NCBI GenBank assembly: GCA_015493475.1
Contig: WGDC01000014.1
Location: forward strand, 1-64,000
Length of the DNA: 64,000 nucleotides
Source of the DNA: Deltaproteobacteria bacterium
Lineage (GTDB): Bacteria > Desulfobacterota > Dissulfuribacteria > Dissulfuribacterales > QOAL01
Reading direction: 5' to 3'
Shown: piece after piece, positions 1-9,632 of the stretch
Layout of the letters: the number at the start of each line of letters is the position of its first letter
How positions within the stretch are numbered: the first letter of the stretch is position 1
Made by a program: the position numbers and the translations under genes
Notes under the pieces: generated by a model
The model's input: the letters and a program-made list of their open reading frames with translations, nothing else
Databases searched by the model: none
Told to the model about the DNA's origin: nothing

Positions 1-32
1 AGAAGTGACAGTATGAACAGTATCTTTTTCAT
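1..32 (-). CDS. start of an exported protein, cut by the window edge
   Basis: Read on the minus strand, an ATG at 30-32 follows a purine-rich ribosome binding site (GAGAGGA, about six bases upstream). The first eleven codons give MKKILFILSLL, a lysine-plus-hydrophobic start typical of a signal peptide. The rest lies outside the window, so the product cannot be named. It is divergent from the TolC-type gene that begins at 351. Confidence 0.45.
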   Translation of the reverse strand, partial: MKKILFILSL

Positions 33-350
33 AATTTCCTCTCCCTTTATCAAACAAGAGTGAAAAAACGTTAGGTGACGCCACCCTTCTCATAACCTAT
101 TAACCATGATCGGCAGAAACATGCATAGCAGGACCTTGTATGACTTAATCATATATATTCAAACCTGCTCCTTTTTTTGTCAAGGTCCGAGGACGGAAAA
201 GGGACGCCATCAGACGGCCCTAATGGAGAACAAGGCGCAATCCAAAAATGTTTGCTTTGTAAAAAAGCCACGACGATTTAGTATGTGGCGGGATACGAAC
301 AGAAAGGACACCGTAGGAGATTGAAAGGAAAAGCGCTCTCAAAAAGGCCA
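33..350. other. divergent intergenic region
   Basis: This stretch separates the leftward partial gene from the rightward TolC-type gene and should hold both promoters. A weak sigma70-like pair (TTGTAA and TAGTAT, 16-base spacer) lies near 256-284 in front of the TolC gene. A 72-codon frame at 106-324 has no ribosome binding site or recognisable protein features, so I do not call it a gene. Confidence 0.35.
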
Positions 351-1685
351 ATGATTAAGGGACTTGTATTCGTATTTTTTCTCGCACTTTTGATAGTTTC
401 GGCTTGGCCATGTCTGCAACGCGCCCGTGCCCAGGATATCCGTTTCGACATCAATTCATGTGTAAAAATCGCCTTAAAAAACAACCTCAAGATTCTTAAA
501 AAACGGCTCGAAGAACAGGCAAAGGACTACAGTTCCAAAGCGGCCTTTAAACAGATGCTTCCAAGTTTTGGCACTGACTATTCGTACACCGGAAGGCGGG
601 ATGCCGCCACAATCGTGATCTTTGGCAGGAGTATCACCATCTACGGCCATGATGAGTACAAGTGGAACCTTAATGTAAAGCAACCCCTGTTTTACGGAGG
701 ATTATTATGGAACAAATACAAGGAGGCCAGAATAGACTTGGACCTGGCCCGGCTTGCCTTGTTCCAGGCGAGAAACGAAATAGTCAAGGAGACAAAAACC
801 GCCTTCTATGAGGTGCTAAGGTCCAGGAAACTCCTTGATGAGGCAAAGGCGCAGCTAAGGCGCCTGAAGGCGCAGTACGAGACGGTACAGGCCTTTTACA
901 GTGCGGCCCTCAGGCCAAAGACCGACCTTCTCCAGAGTTCGGTACAGCTTAACCAGGGTAGACTCGCCCTTCTGAAGGCTAGGCACCAGCTTGAGCTGTC
1001 AAAGAACAGGCTGAACCTTGTTATGAGAAGGTCTCTCGAGGCGCCCTTGAACATTGAGGAACGCGTCAGTCTAACAGAAGTCAAGCATAGTCTTAAAGAG
1101 CTGTATTCCATTGCCCTGAAAAACAGGCCGGAGGTGAACGAGGCCCGACTTGCCGTGGAAAGGGCTGGCAAGGAAATAAAAATAGCAAAGAGTGAATTTT
1201 TCCCAAGGGTAGACCTTACTGCGTCTTATTCCAAGGATGGCGTTACCCCGGATGTCTCCAACAACCCGTACGGCGACCACGAAAACGCCGAGGTATTCCT
1301 CAATGCGACCTGGAATCTCTTCTCTTGGGGCAAGAGCAGGGACAGGGTTGTGGCGGCACAAAAGAAAATGGAAGCGGCAAGGGTTGAACTCCAGGACGTG
1401 AGTGACCATGTTAGACTTGAGGTAAAAAACGCATATTTGTTGTACGAGGATGCCAGAGAGGGTGTCCGGGTTGCGAAATCGGCACTTAAGAGCGCAAAAG
1501 AGGATTACGAACTTAACGCAAGCAGGTATAAAAACCAGCTCGCGTCCAATACAGATGTCCTCGATGCGCAGAGCAGACTTACCAAGGCAAGGAGTGATTT
1601 TATTTCCGCAGTGGCCGCAGAGCTTACTGCCATTGCGAACATCGAGTATGCCACAGGCGGGGAGATTAAAAAATGTACGAAGTAG
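351..1685 (+). CDS. TolC family outer membrane efflux protein
   Basis: Predicted outer-membrane/periplasmic channel subunit of a type I secretion or efflux system. The ATG at 351 gives about 444 residues starting with a clear signal peptide (MIKGLVFVFFLALLIVSAW, likely cut after an ARA motif near residue 27). An in-frame GTG at 285 would add 22 charged residues ahead of the signal and is less likely. The rest shows the family pattern of two long helical repeats rich in Ala, Lys, Leu and Arg, each with short beta stretches such as NLNVKQPLFYGG and LNATWNLFSWGK. No membrane fusion or pump gene sits beside it. It overlaps the phosphoglucomutase gene by 13 bases, suggesting translational coupling. 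The transported substrate is unknown. Confidence 0.85.
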   Translation: MIKGLVFVFFLALLIVSAWPCLQRARAQDIRFDINSCVKIALKNNLKILKKRLEEQAKDYSSKAAFKQMLPSFGTDYSYTGRRDAATIVIFGRSITIYGHDEYKWNLNVKQPLFYGGLLWNKYKEARIDLDLARLALFQARNEIVKETKTAFYEVLRSRKLLDEAKAQLRRLKAQYETVQAFYSAALRPKTDLLQSSVQLNQGRLALLKARHQLELSKNRLNLVMRRSLEAPLNIEERVSLTEVKHSLKELYSIALKNRPEVNEARLAVERAGKEIKIAKSEFFPRVDLTASYSKDGVTPDVSNNPYGDHENAEVFLNATWNLFSWGKSRDRVVAAQKKMEAARVELQDVSDHVRLEVKNAYLLYEDAREGVRVAKSALKSAKEDYELNASRYKNQLASNTDVLDAQSRLTKARSDFISAVAAELTAIANIEYATGGEIKKCTK

Positions 1686-3313
1686 AGGAAGTGAAAACCA
1701 CCCCTTTTGACGACCAAAAACCTGGCACCTCAGGACTCAGAAAGCCCGTTACCACCTTCCAAAAAACCCATTACCTGGAAAATTTCATACAATCCGTCTT
1801 TGACACCATGGAGGGTGGAGTAAGGGGCAAGCAACTCGTGCTTGGCGGAGACGGAAGATTCTACAACAAGAGAGCAATCCAGGTGATTATCAAGATGGCA
1901 GTGGCAAACGGGGTGGCGCGTCTCAAGGTCGGCAGAGGCGGTCTCCTGTCCACCCCCGCCACATCCAACATCATCAGAAAGTACAGCCTTGACGGCGGCA
2001 TCATACTTTCAGCGAGCCATAATCCTGGCGGTCCTCAGGGCGACTTTGGAGTAAAGTTCAACATAGGAAACGGCGGACCGGCGCCGGAAAAGGTTACATC
2101 GAGGATATACGAGAGAAGTCTTGAACTGCGCCGCTACTTCATCGCCAGGGGTCCTGACGTAGATATCGAAAGAGACGGGATGGAAGCCATGATCATGGAA
2201 ACCGCAGTAGAGGTGATTGACCCGGTTTCCGATTACGCCGATCTCATGGAGGAACTCTTCGACTTTGAAGAGATCAGGTCACTCTTACGCTCCGGCTTTA
2301 CAATTAGATATGACGCCCTGCATGCCGTAACAGGAATATATGCAAGGGAAATCTTCGTAAACAGGCTTGGGGCCCCGGAAGACAGCCTCAGAAACTGCGT
2401 GCCTCTGCCCGATTTTGGCGGCGGGCATCCAGACCCCAACCTCAAGTATGCCTCCGACCTCGTGGAAGAGATGTTTTCTGATAACGCCCCCGACTTCGGT
2501 GCCGCGTCAGACGGGGACGGCGACAGGAACATGATACTCGGACGCAAGTTCTTCGTCACCCCAAGCGACAGCCTATCCATCATTTCCGCCAATCACGATT
2601 GCGCACCCGGTTACAGAAAGGGCCTGTCCGGGGTCGCCAGGTCCATGCCCACAAGTTGCGCAGTGGACCACGTCGCAAGGGAACTCGGGATCCCCTGTTT
2701 CGAGACGCCGACTGGCTGGAAATTTTTCGGCAACCTGCTTGATGCAGACATGATCACCATCTGCGGGGAGGAAAGTTTTGGAACTGGCTCAAACCACATA
2801 AGGGAAAAGGACGGAATATGGGCCGTGCTCTTCTGGATGAACATCCTCGCCAGAAAGAGACAGCCGGTTTCAGCAATAAATAGAAGCCACTGGTTCAAAT
2901 ATGGGAGAAATTTCTACACGCGCCACGACTTTGAAGAGGTTGACATAGAAAGTGCCGACAGACTCATGGAACACCTCGAAAGGCAGCTTGACAGCCTTTC
3001 AGGCAATGTGGCTGACGGGCGGAAGATCAAGCTTGCTGACAACTTCTGCTACCATGATCCGGTTGACGGCTCGGAGAGCTGCCAACAGGGCATTAGGATA
3101 ATATTCCAAGACGGGTCCCGCATAGTTTACAGGCTGTCCGGGACCGGGACCAAGGGCGCCACTATAAGGATATACATTGAAGGCTATACACGGGACATGG
3201 AAAGGATGGAGGAAGAAACCCAATCCTTTCTCGGACCTCTAATAAGGCTGTCGAGGAAACTTTCCAATATACAGGAGTTCACGGGCAGAAGCGAGCCTAG
3301 CGTAGTAACGTAG
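1673..3313 (+). CDS. pgm: phosphoglucomutase (alpha-D-glucose phosphate-specific)
   Basis: Interconverts glucose 1-phosphate and glucose 6-phosphate in the cytoplasm, feeding glycogen and nucleotide-sugar synthesis (rfbB lies further along). The 546-residue length is normal. Visible motifs are the N-terminal GTSGLRKP, the phosphoserine loop SASHNPGG with the catalytic Ser at about 115, the metal loop DGDGDRN from about 280, the sugar-binding GEESFG, and the C-terminal phosphate-binding SGTGTKG near 489-495. The start ATG has GGGGAG about six bases upstream and lies inside the end of the TolC gene. Confidence 0.95.
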   Translation: MYEVEEVKTTPFDDQKPGTSGLRKPVTTFQKTHYLENFIQSVFDTMEGGVRGKQLVLGGDGRFYNKRAIQVIIKMAVANGVARLKVGRGGLLSTPATSNIIRKYSLDGGIILSASHNPGGPQGDFGVKFNIGNGGPAPEKVTSRIYERSLELRRYFIARGPDVDIERDGMEAMIMETAVEVIDPVSDYADLMEELFDFEEIRSLLRSGFTIRYDALHAVTGIYAREIFVNRLGAPEDSLRNCVPLPDFGGGHPDPNLKYASDLVEEMFSDNAPDFGAASDGDGDRNMILGRKFFVTPSDSLSIISANHDCAPGYRKGLSGVARSMPTSCAVDHVARELGIPCFETPTGWKFFGNLLDADMITICGEESFGTGSNHIREKDGIWAVLFWMNILARKRQPVSAINRSHWFKYGRNFYTRHDFEEVDIESADRLMEHLERQLDSLSGNVADGRKIKLADNFCYHDPVDGSESCQQGIRIIFQDGSRIVYRLSGTGTKGATIRIYIEGYTRDMERMEEETQSFLGPLIRLSRKLSNIQEFTGRSEPSVVT

Positions 3314-3338
3314 AAGAATGGATTCTCTGGCCTGTCCG

Positions 3339-4025
3339 TTAATCAAGTCCAAGTTCTGCCATGATGCTTGAGACGTCATCGGTATCCTGTCCCTGTTTTG
3401 CCTCCTCGATAATACTTCCATTTTCCAGCACGTCATCCACCTGTTCCTGTATCCCCTTTGATTGCGCTCCTGCCTGGGACTCGAGGCGGATAAATTCTGT
3501 CTTTTCCAAGTTCATTTCAACATAGAAGGGATTCCGGTCCTCGGTACGGAAGGCTATCTTCCTGCACTCGGGCCTGTCAAGCATGGTCGCAACGGAAAGC
3601 GTTATGGCGGATGAAATGGTTATGGCCTTGGGTTGGTTGTTATTGGAAGAAAGGCCGTACTCGGTCTCGATCTTCTGTCTCGCCTTTCCTATTACCTGGT
3701 TTATGATCTCTCCCACGTAATTTACCACCTCATCCGAGTTGGCATCCGTAGAAATCTCTTCTTCCGGAAGTCCCATGAAGGACATTGCCTTTGTATAAAT
3801 CTCGAGTGAAGCGTCCCTTGACAGATTCATTATGAACAGGCCCGAGTAGTCACCTGTAAACTGGACAAAACAGCCAAGGTCCGGTTTCAGGCTGATGGAC
3901 GGAACATCCTGGATAGTGGGCGCGTATCCAACGGACATACCGGTTGAGGCATCAATTACCTCTTTAACTGCACAACAAAATATCTTTGCAACCTTGTCAA
4001 CGGTCTTGAGAGATTGTTCCCGCAT
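3339..4025 (-). CDS. DUF3334 family protein, CheX-like
   Basis: A soluble 228-residue protein with no signal or membrane segment. The pattern PTIQDVPSISLKPDLGCFVQF, followed by GDYSGLFIMN and DEVVNYVGEIINQVIGKAR, matches the DUF3334 family. That family resembles the CheX/CheC phosphatase fold, where an E-x2-N helix motif acts on CheY-phosphate; EIINQ here could play that part. I infer a link to chemotaxis or cyclic signalling, but no che genes are adjacent. The ATG at 4025 has GGAGG six bases upstream. It runs convergently toward pgm with a 25-base gap. The last 35 residues are acidic and low in complexity. Confidence 0.7.
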   Translation of the reverse strand: MREQSLKTVDKVAKIFCCAVKEVIDASTGMSVGYAPTIQDVPSISLKPDLGCFVQFTGDYSGLFIMNLSRDASLEIYTKAMSFMGLPEEEISTDANSDEVVNYVGEIINQVIGKARQKIETEYGLSSNNNQPKAITISSAITLSVATMLDRPECRKIAFRTEDRNPFYVEMNLEKTEFIRLESQAGAQSKGIQEQVDDVLENGSIIEEAKQGQDTDDVSSIMAELGLD

Positions 4026-4086
4026 GCATGACCTCCAAATCTGATTTTACAAGACGGTTGCGGGATATGCCTTCTCTCAACCGGGC

Positions 4087-4344
4087 TCATTCACAAGGAT
4101 CCTTATGATCCTTGAACTGGACCTCGGCCGTATCCGCATCCCACCGCCGCCTTTCGTCAACGTAGCCAATCCCGAGCGCCGCCGCCGCGCCGAGCAAAAG
4201 GCCGATAAAACCGGTGAGGAGCCAGAGGGAGGAACCGTGACTATCATCGTTTCCTGGCTCGAGCTCTTTGTGACAGTATCGGCAGATAACGGCATTTTTC
4301 TTAATCCTCTCCTTGCAATAGGGACAAATCTTTCCAAAAATCAT
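4087..4344 (-). CDS. small zinc-ribbon membrane protein
   Basis: An 85-residue protein. The N-terminus holds a zinc ribbon, C-x2-C at residues 7 and 10 and C-x2-C at about 21 and 24 (CPYCKE, CRYCHK). A single hydrophobic segment (LWLLTGFIGLLLGAAAALGI, residues 40-59) follows, then a short charged tail. This is the common arrangement of bacterial zinc-ribbon membrane proteins of unknown role. The start has AGGAGG about ten bases upstream. It follows sfsA by seven bases on the same strand and may be cotranscribed. Confidence 0.7.
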   Translation of the reverse strand: MIFGKICPYCKERIKKNAVICRYCHKELEPGNDDSHGSSLWLLTGFIGLLLGAAAALGIGYVDERRRWDADTAEVQFKDHKDPCE

Positions 4345-4351
4345 ATTTTAT

Positions 4352-5089
4352 CTACCTCCTATCAAACTGCTCTGTTCTGCTGCATATTTCTATCTCTCTT
4401 TTATACCAGATAAAACGATCCTTGTATTCAAGGTGCAACGGGTGGACCTCCACTCCCTGTTCCATGGCCATGTACAGGCATCTGTGAAATTTGGGATCTG
4501 TATGGATGTTTGCTTCGAAACAGTAAGCCAAAGGGCAAAATATTAGAAACACTACTGCGGCCCCAAAGCCCTGCTTTGTGGCATCCATGAGCTCAAGAAG
4601 ATGCCTCCTTCCCCTCTCGGTAGGCGCATCCGGAAAAAAGGCCACACCCTTTTTCTCAAGGGTGCAACCCTTGACTTCCACATACATCTCCCTGCCAGCC
4701 TCCAGGCCGAGGAAAAAATCGAGCCTACTCTTTCCTGCTTTCACCTCGGGCTTAATGTAGTGAACAGGCCCAAAGGGTGATATCCGTTGATCTCGGAATA
4801 TCATGGATGCAATCTGCGAGTGAAAACCTGAGTTTACGAGTACCCACCTGCTCCCGGATGAACGGGCGGCAACGAGGTCATAGCCGGTCTTCCTGCGTTT
4901 CCTGGCTGCCTTTTTCAGCAGCACCTCGTTTCCCTCAAAAAGCAATTCCCTTAGCCTTCCTGGGTCCCTTACGTGTACCTCGAGCTGCCTGCCGGCACCA
5001 TCGAGCTCCCTGCATAGCCCAAGAAACCTGTTTGGCCTTTCAAGAAAAATGGCCCTTTTGTCCCAGGAAATCTCAAGAAGCCTTTTCAT
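4352..5089 (-). CDS. sfsA: SfsA family DNA-binding/nuclease-like protein
   Basis: A 245-residue protein with the SfsA hallmarks: an N-terminal OB-like part (HVRDPGRLRELL) and the nuclease-like core (RLDFFLGL, EVKGCTLEKKGVAFFPDAPT, then RGRRHL). In E. coli SfsA is linked to maltose gene expression; its biochemical role is not settled. D and E-V-K residues match the restriction-nuclease-type active site. It overlaps the end of tsaB by 17 bases and ends the long rpsB-to-sfsA run. Confidence 0.88.
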   Translation of the reverse strand: MKRLLEISWDKRAIFLERPNRFLGLCRELDGAGRQLEVHVRDPGRLRELLFEGNEVLLKKAARKRRKTGYDLVAARSSGSRWVLVNSGFHSQIASMIFRDQRISPFGPVHYIKPEVKAGKSRLDFFLGLEAGREMYVEVKGCTLEKKGVAFFPDAPTERGRRHLLELMDATKQGFGAAVVFLIFCPLAYCFEANIHTDPKFHRCLYMAMEQGVEVHPLHLEYKDRFIWYKREIEICSRTEQFDRR

Positions 5090-5786
5090 TGGCCCTTTTC
5101 TTTTCTTCCGCCTCTGAAGGCCTTAAATAGAGAGGAGTCAAGTCCAGGGGATCATCTGCTCCACTTGCGTCCCCAAGCCTTGACAGTCCGAGAAGACCGC
5201 AAAAAAACGGCCTTGGATACCAGAAGGGCTCCGGGGCAAAAAAGGCATTCTGGCCAAAAAGGTCATCGAAGGTCTCGGAGTACTTTGAAAGGCCGCTGCC
5301 AAGAAATAAAATTCCCTGGTGTGCAGGCAGGTGTCCCGGCAAGTCCGAGGGCAGCAGCAACAGATACTCCGATACTCTTTTGACACCACCATCCCTTGCT
5401 ACGCTGTAAATTGCTGTATAGACCTGGCCCCTTCTGGCGTCCATGACGGGACAGATAATAGGCCCATGAAAAATCGCCCCGTTTTGTGCAAGCACGTCAA
5501 GGGTCGGCACACCAACAAGGCGGGCACCGGTTGACAGACAAAGGCCCTTTGCCGTGGCAAGGCCTATGCGAAGGCCTGTAAAACTGCCCGGGCCCAGACT
5601 CACGGCCACTGCCTCGATATCGTTCCAGGTAATGCCCGTCTCCTCAAGAAGGAATATGATTGACTTCAGGAGCCTCCTCGAATAGGTGGCCTTGGAACCT
5701 ACAATTAGTTCGCTCGTGGTGGAGCGGCCAGCAATGATGGCCACGCCCCCGGTAAAGCCGGATGTCTCAATGGCGAGCAGCGTCAT
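5073..5786 (-). CDS. tsaB: tRNA threonylcarbamoyladenosine protein TsaB
   Basis: Partner of TsaD and TsaE in making the t6A modification on ANN-decoding tRNAs. The 237-residue protein has the ASKHA fold start (LLAIETSGFTGGVAI) and the family block SLGPGSFTGLRIGLATAKGL near residues 64-83. It lacks the metal-binding histidines of TsaD, as expected for TsaB. The gene starts three bases after rseP ends and overlaps sfsA. The last 10-15 residues are strongly charged. Confidence 0.9.
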   Translation of the reverse strand: MTLLAIETSGFTGGVAIIAGRSTTSELIVGSKATYSRRLLKSIIFLLEETGITWNDIEAVAVSLGPGSFTGLRIGLATAKGLCLSTGARLVGVPTLDVLAQNGAIFHGPIICPVMDARRGQVYTAIYSVARDGGVKRVSEYLLLLPSDLPGHLPAHQGILFLGSGLSKYSETFDDLFGQNAFFAPEPFWYPRPFFCGLLGLSRLGDASGADDPLDLTPLYLRPSEAEEKKRANEKAS

Positions 5787-5789
5787 GTA

Positions 5790-6875
5790 TCAGGGTTTCG
5801 GCACGGTTGGGAGAAGCCCAAGCAACCTCGCGATATCATTGTAGAATACAAGAAGCATGAGGGACCCCAGGATAAACAACCCAATCTGCTGGGCAATCTG
5901 CATCTGGCGCATGGTCAGGGGGCTTCCCTTGATGGCCTCTACTGCAAAGAAAAAAAGATGTCCCCCATCGAGGACCGGTATTGGCAGGAGATTGAGTATG
6001 GCAAGATTAATACTCAGCAGAGCCATGAAGTAAAAAAGGTTCAAAAGGCCCTGCTGTGCCTGTTGACCTGCCATCTGGGCTATCATGATCGGCCCGCCAA
6101 GGGTGGAAAGCGGCACCACCCTTTCTACGATCTTTTCAAAGCCTTCCCAGGTAAGCCTGGTAAGGCTCCATGTCCTCTCAAAGGACATGACAAAGGCACG
6201 GAAGGGGGTAAGGCGTTCAATGCGCATGCGCCCAGAGGCGGTGACTCCTATAAGGGGAACCTTAATCTCCTCGCCAAAGATGTTTTTCATAGTGCTTAAT
6301 TCGGGTTTGACGCGCACGGCAAGGACATTTCTACCCCTCTTCACCCTAAGAAGTATCTCCCGGCCCTTGCTTGCCTTTATCAGCCTCGAAACGTCCTCCC
6401 AGCTCTCCACGTTCTTCCCGTTTACAGACAGAAAGACGTCCCCTTTTACAAGGCCCGCCTGAGCCGCTGGAGAAGCCGGTTTGACCGATCCTATCTCGGG
6501 CTGTAGTATGGGATTGCCATAAAGCAGAAGAATAAAAAAGAAGATTATCTCGGCGAGGAGAAAATTTGCAAAGGGCCCAGCTGCCACCACAAGCGCCCTT
6601 TGATAGACAGGCCTGTGCGAAAATGAAAGATGGCGCTCATCATGGGGCACCTCCTCGTTTGGAACCTCCCCAAGCATCTTTACAAAGCCGCCGAGGGGAA
6701 CGGCGGAAATACAGTAGTCAGTACCGTTTCTGACGATTCCCCAAAGCCTTGGCCCAAAGCCTATGGAAAACTTCAGCACCCTGATTCCCAAAAGACGCGC
6801 CACAGTAAAATGGCCAAGCTCGTGAAAGAAAATAAGTCCGCTAAGAACAAGTAGGAATGACCAAAGGGTTGTCAT
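5790..6875 (-). CDS. rseP: site-2 intramembrane zinc protease RseP
   Basis: Inner-membrane protease that cuts anti-sigma factors and signal peptide remnants. The HELGH zinc motif is at residues 18-22, inside the first membrane segment. A PDZ domain follows (about 115-200, SVKPASPAAQAGLVKGDVF...). The C-terminal membrane part has the third metal-ligand motif NLLPIPVLDGGHL near residue 300. At 361 residues it is the one-PDZ form, shorter than the two-PDZ E. coli protein. It lies between dxr and tsaB in a tightly packed run. Confidence 0.93.
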   Translation of the reverse strand: MTTLWSFLLVLSGLIFFHELGHFTVARLLGIRVLKFSIGFGPRLWGIVRNGTDYCISAVPLGGFVKMLGEVPNEEVPHDERHLSFSHRPVYQRALVVAAGPFANFLLAEIIFFFILLLYGNPILQPEIGSVKPASPAAQAGLVKGDVFLSVNGKNVESWEDVSRLIKASKGREILLRVKRGRNVLAVRVKPELSTMKNIFGEEIKVPLIGVTASGRMRIERLTPFRAFVMSFERTWSLTRLTWEGFEKIVERVVPLSTLGGPIMIAQMAGQQAQQGLLNLFYFMALLSINLAILNLLPIPVLDGGHLFFFAVEAIKGSPLTMRQMQIAQQIGLFILGSLMLLVFYNDIARLLGLLPTVPKP

Positions 6876-6885
6876 ATAGGCCGCC

Positions 6886-8052
6886 TCACCTAAGTAGTCC
6901 CGCCTTTTCCTGGGCCTTCAGCCTGGCCAGTGCGTCTGCATTCAAGACATCATCCAAGCTGTTCATATCCTGGCCCCCAAGCCCATTAAGAACCTCAGAA
7001 ATTATCTCGGGAATCTTTAAATAGGGAATCCGGCCCTGGAGAAAGGCCTCGACGGCCACCTCATTGGCGGCATTGAGAACTGTGGTGGCAGTGCCTCCCA
7101 TTTCCAATGCCTCGAAGGCTAGACACAGGCACGGAAACTTTTCCATTCGGGGGGCCTCAAAGGTCAGATGCCCCACGTTTACCAGGTCTAGGGATGGAAA
7201 GTCCAGTTCCATCCTGTCCGGCCAGTAAAGGGCATAGGAAATGGGCACCCTCATATCCGGGACACCCATCTGTGCAATGATGGAGCCGTCCACATATTCT
7301 ACCATGGAATGGATTATTGACTCTGGATGAACGACCACATCTATCTCCTTGTGAGAAACGGAAAACAACCACCTTGCCTCAATAACTTCCAGCCCCTTGT
7401 TCATAAGGGTAGAGGAATCCACGGAAATCTTTGCACCCATTGACCAGTTAGGATGTGCAATCGCCTCCTCCGGCGTAATGGCAGATAGCTCATCTATGGG
7501 CTTCTGCCTGAAAGGGCCGCCAGAGGCTGTAAGTATTATCTTCCTGACCATGGACTCCCTGTAGCCCTGGAGACACTGGAATATGGCGGAATGCTCGCTG
7601 TCTATGGGAAGGAGGTTCACCCGGTGTTTTTCAACAAGACCCATAACGAGGGGCCCGGCAGCCACCAGGGTCTCCTTGTTGGCGAGGGCCACATCCTTGC
7701 CTGCCTCTATGGCGGTAACAGTTGGAATGAGCCCCGCCGCCCCCACCATGGAAGAAACCACTAAGTCCGCATCCGCCATGGAGGCAAGCTCGTTGTATCC
7801 ATCTTTTCCCCAAAGGACCTTGACATCGCTACCAGGTATCATCCCTTCAAGTTCCACGGCAAGCTCTCTTGTCATGACGGCTACCTTACGGGGAGAAAAT
7901 TCCTTCACTTGCTCGGCAAGAAGCGCCAGGTTTTTGCCTGCCCCGAGGCCCACAACCTTGAGCCTTCCCCCGGATTTCCTGACGATGTCGGCGACACTTT
8001 TGCCAATGGAGCCCGTTGAACCAAGGACCACTATGTGTTTCTGCTCATTCAT
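6886..8052 (-). CDS. dxr: 1-deoxy-D-xylulose 5-phosphate reductoisomerase
   Basis: Converts DXP to 2-C-methyl-D-erythritol 4-phosphate with NADPH, the committed step of the non-mevalonate isoprenoid route. From the ATG at 8052 the protein has 388 residues, the usual size; a longer frame upstream encodes Cys/Trp-rich nonsense. It opens with the NADPH loop VVLGSTGSIGKS and contains LPIDSEHSA, ASGGPF, HPNWSMGAKISVDSSTLMNK and NAANE. The start has AGAAAGG about eight bases upstream. Placing it between cdsA and rseP is a widely conserved order. Confidence 0.95.
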   Translation of the reverse strand: MNEQKHIVVLGSTGSIGKSVADIVRKSGGRLKVVGLGAGKNLALLAEQVKEFSPRKVAVMTRELAVELEGMIPGSDVKVLWGKDGYNELASMADADLVVSSMVGAAGLIPTVTAIEAGKDVALANKETLVAAGPLVMGLVEKHRVNLLPIDSEHSAIFQCLQGYRESMVRKIILTASGGPFRQKPIDELSAITPEEAIAHPNWSMGAKISVDSSTLMNKGLEVIEARWLFSVSHKEIDVVVHPESIIHSMVEYVDGSIIAQMGVPDMRVPISYALYWPDRMELDFPSLDLVNVGHLTFEAPRMEKFPCLCLAFEALEMGGTATTVLNAANEVAVEAFLQGRIPYLKIPEIISEVLNGLGGQDMNSLDDVLNADALARLKAQEKAGLLR

Positions 8053-8065
8053 AAAGGAGACCTTT

Positions 8066-8881
8066 CTATCCAAGGTAAAAGTTGCCCTCGCTGAAATAGA
8101 GAATCCAGAAAAGAACAGGCCCGGCAAGCAGGAGGGCGTCCAGCCGATCGAAAACCCCGCCGTGCCCGGGCAGCAGCCTGCCTGAATCCTTGAAACCAAA
8201 TGCCCTCTTCACCATGGATTCCACAAGGTCACCTGCCTGGCTCACAAGGGCAAGAAGTATCGCAAGGGGCACAAGAAGCCTCAAGTCAAAAAAATTGAAG
8301 AACAGCGCCCATGAAACCACTCCTCCAAGTCCGCTGAAAAAGAGCCCGCCAGCCGCTCCTTCAACAGTTTTCCCCTTGCTTATAGATGGACACAGCTTCC
8401 TTTTCCCCACTGATTTGCCCACGTAATAGGCCCCGGTATCCGCTGCAAAAACTGTTGTAAGGAGAAAAAAAACCCACTCCCTCCCGTAAGGCATGAACCT
8501 GATAAGGATTATCAAGCCTGAACAAAGTCCAATGTAGGCCGCGCCAAAGACAAGAGAAACCAAGGATGCGAAAGGATCCCTGAAAGAGCTGTAGGCGAAT
8601 ATAGTCAGAAGTGCAGAGAAAAAAAAGCATAGGAAGAGGCCGAAAAGGACGTGGGCCTCCTGCCTAAAATAAACGGCAAAGGATGGGGATAATAGTCCAA
8701 GCAGTATCCCCGAGGCAACAATCAGGGGACGGGAGGGAAAGGCCATCATGTAATATTCCAGGAGGCAAAGAAAGGAAATAGTAAGGACAAGGACGGCAAA
8801 GAAGCGCTCTCCCCCCCAGGCGAGTCCGGAAACAACCACCGGGAGGAGAATGAGGGCTGTCAGGACTCGCTGCCTGTGCAT
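8066..8881 (-). CDS. cdsA: phosphatidate cytidylyltransferase
   Basis: Makes CDP-diacylglycerol from phosphatidate and CTP for phospholipid synthesis. It is a 271-residue membrane protein with about seven or eight hydrophobic segments. The C-terminal CDS signature is present: [19 protein letters not shown], then [15 protein letters not shown]. It overlaps uppS by 22 bases at its start and ends 13 bases before dxr, as in many bacteria. Confidence 0.94.
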   Translation of the reverse strand: MHRQRVLTALILLPVVVSGLAWGGERFFAVLVLTISFLCLLEYYMMAFPSRPLIVASGILLGLLSPSFAVYFRQEAHVLFGLFLCFFFSALLTIFAYSSFRDPFASLVSLVFGAAYIGLCSGLIILIRFMPYGREWVFFLLTTVFAADTGAYYVGKSVGKRKLCPSISKGKTVEGAAGGLFFSGLGGVVSWALFFNFFDLRLLVPLAILLALVSQAGDLVESMVKRAFGFKDSGRLLPGHGGVFDRLDALLLAGPVLFWILYFSEGNFYLG

Positions 8882-9627
8882 CTTAAAAAAATCTGGTCGC
8901 TTGTTCTTCCAAAACGGCGCTCCCGCATGGAATAGTCTTGCAGGGCCTTGAGAAGCTCCTTTCTATCAAAATCCGGCCACAAGGTCTCTGTAATGTAAAA
9001 TTCGCTGTATGCCGCCTGGAAAAGCAGAAAGTTGCTGAGCCTCTGCTCTCCGCTCGTGCGGATTATCAGATCAGGATCCGGAATGTCCGAGGTATAAAGA
9101 AAAGAGGCGAACGTCTCCTCATCCACCTCCGGCGGGGAAAGCACACCCTTTGCACACTTCTCTGCAATCCGCCTTGCCGCATCCGCTATCTCGCTTCTGC
9201 TTCCGTAACTTAATGCAAGCACAAGCTGCATCTCGTAATTTTTCGAGGTCCTCTCCAAGGTTTCAAAGAGGAGGTTCCTTACCCTTTCAGGGAGCCTGTA
9301 TAGTTCGCCGATGGCGCGAAGGCGTATCCTGTTCCCGAGAAGCTCGTCCACCTCCCTTTGCAGATAGTCGTATAGAAGGTCCATGAGTGCATCTACCTCT
9401 TCCCTTGGCCTCGACCAGTTTTCCTTTGAAAAGGCATAGAGGGTAAGGTAAGGAATACCAAGTTCCCTGCACGCAGTAACTATCTCCTTTACGGCCTTGG
9501 CACCCTGCCTGTGGCCCATAATCCTGGGCATGAAGCGGCGCTTTGCCCAGCGTCCGTTTCCGTCCATGATGATGGCAAGATGACGCGGAAGACGATCCGG
9601 TTTTTCAATGGATACGGTCTTTGTCAT
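8860..9627 (-). CDS. uppS: undecaprenyl diphosphate synthase (isoprenyl transferase)
   Basis: cis-Prenyltransferase that builds the C55 lipid carrier for peptidoglycan and O-antigen. The substrate motif [13 protein letters not shown] is close to the N-terminus, followed by [19 protein letters not shown] and the C-terminal [20 protein letters not shown] and PDF. I chose the ATG at 9627. A TTG at 9636, overlapping the frr stop and nearer a GGAG, is a possible alternative that adds three residues. Confidence 0.94.
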   Translation of the reverse strand: MTKTVSIEKPDRLPRHLAIIMDGNGRWAKRRFMPRIMGHRQGAKAVKEIVTACRELGIPYLTLYAFSKENWSRPREEVDALMDLLYDYLQREVDELLGNRIRLRAIGELYRLPERVRNLLFETLERTSKNYEMQLVLALSYGSRSEIADAARRIAEKCAKGVLSPPEVDEETFASFLYTSDIPDPDLIIRTSGEQRLSNFLLFQAAYSEFYITETLWPDFDRKELLKALQDYSMRERRFGRTSDQIFLRCTGSES

Positions 9628-9632
9628 CCGGC

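Noticed and set aside
106-324. 72-codon frame before the TolC gene
   Set aside because: No ribosome binding site, no hydrophobic or conserved pattern, and it overlaps the likely promoter.
7583-8185. 200-codon frame antisense to dxr
   Set aside because: Mirror of a well-supported gene; no protein features of its own.
8053-8199. Upstream extension of dxr
   Set aside because: The extra 49 codons overlap cdsA, encode no conserved residues, and the ATG at 8052 has a ribosome binding site.
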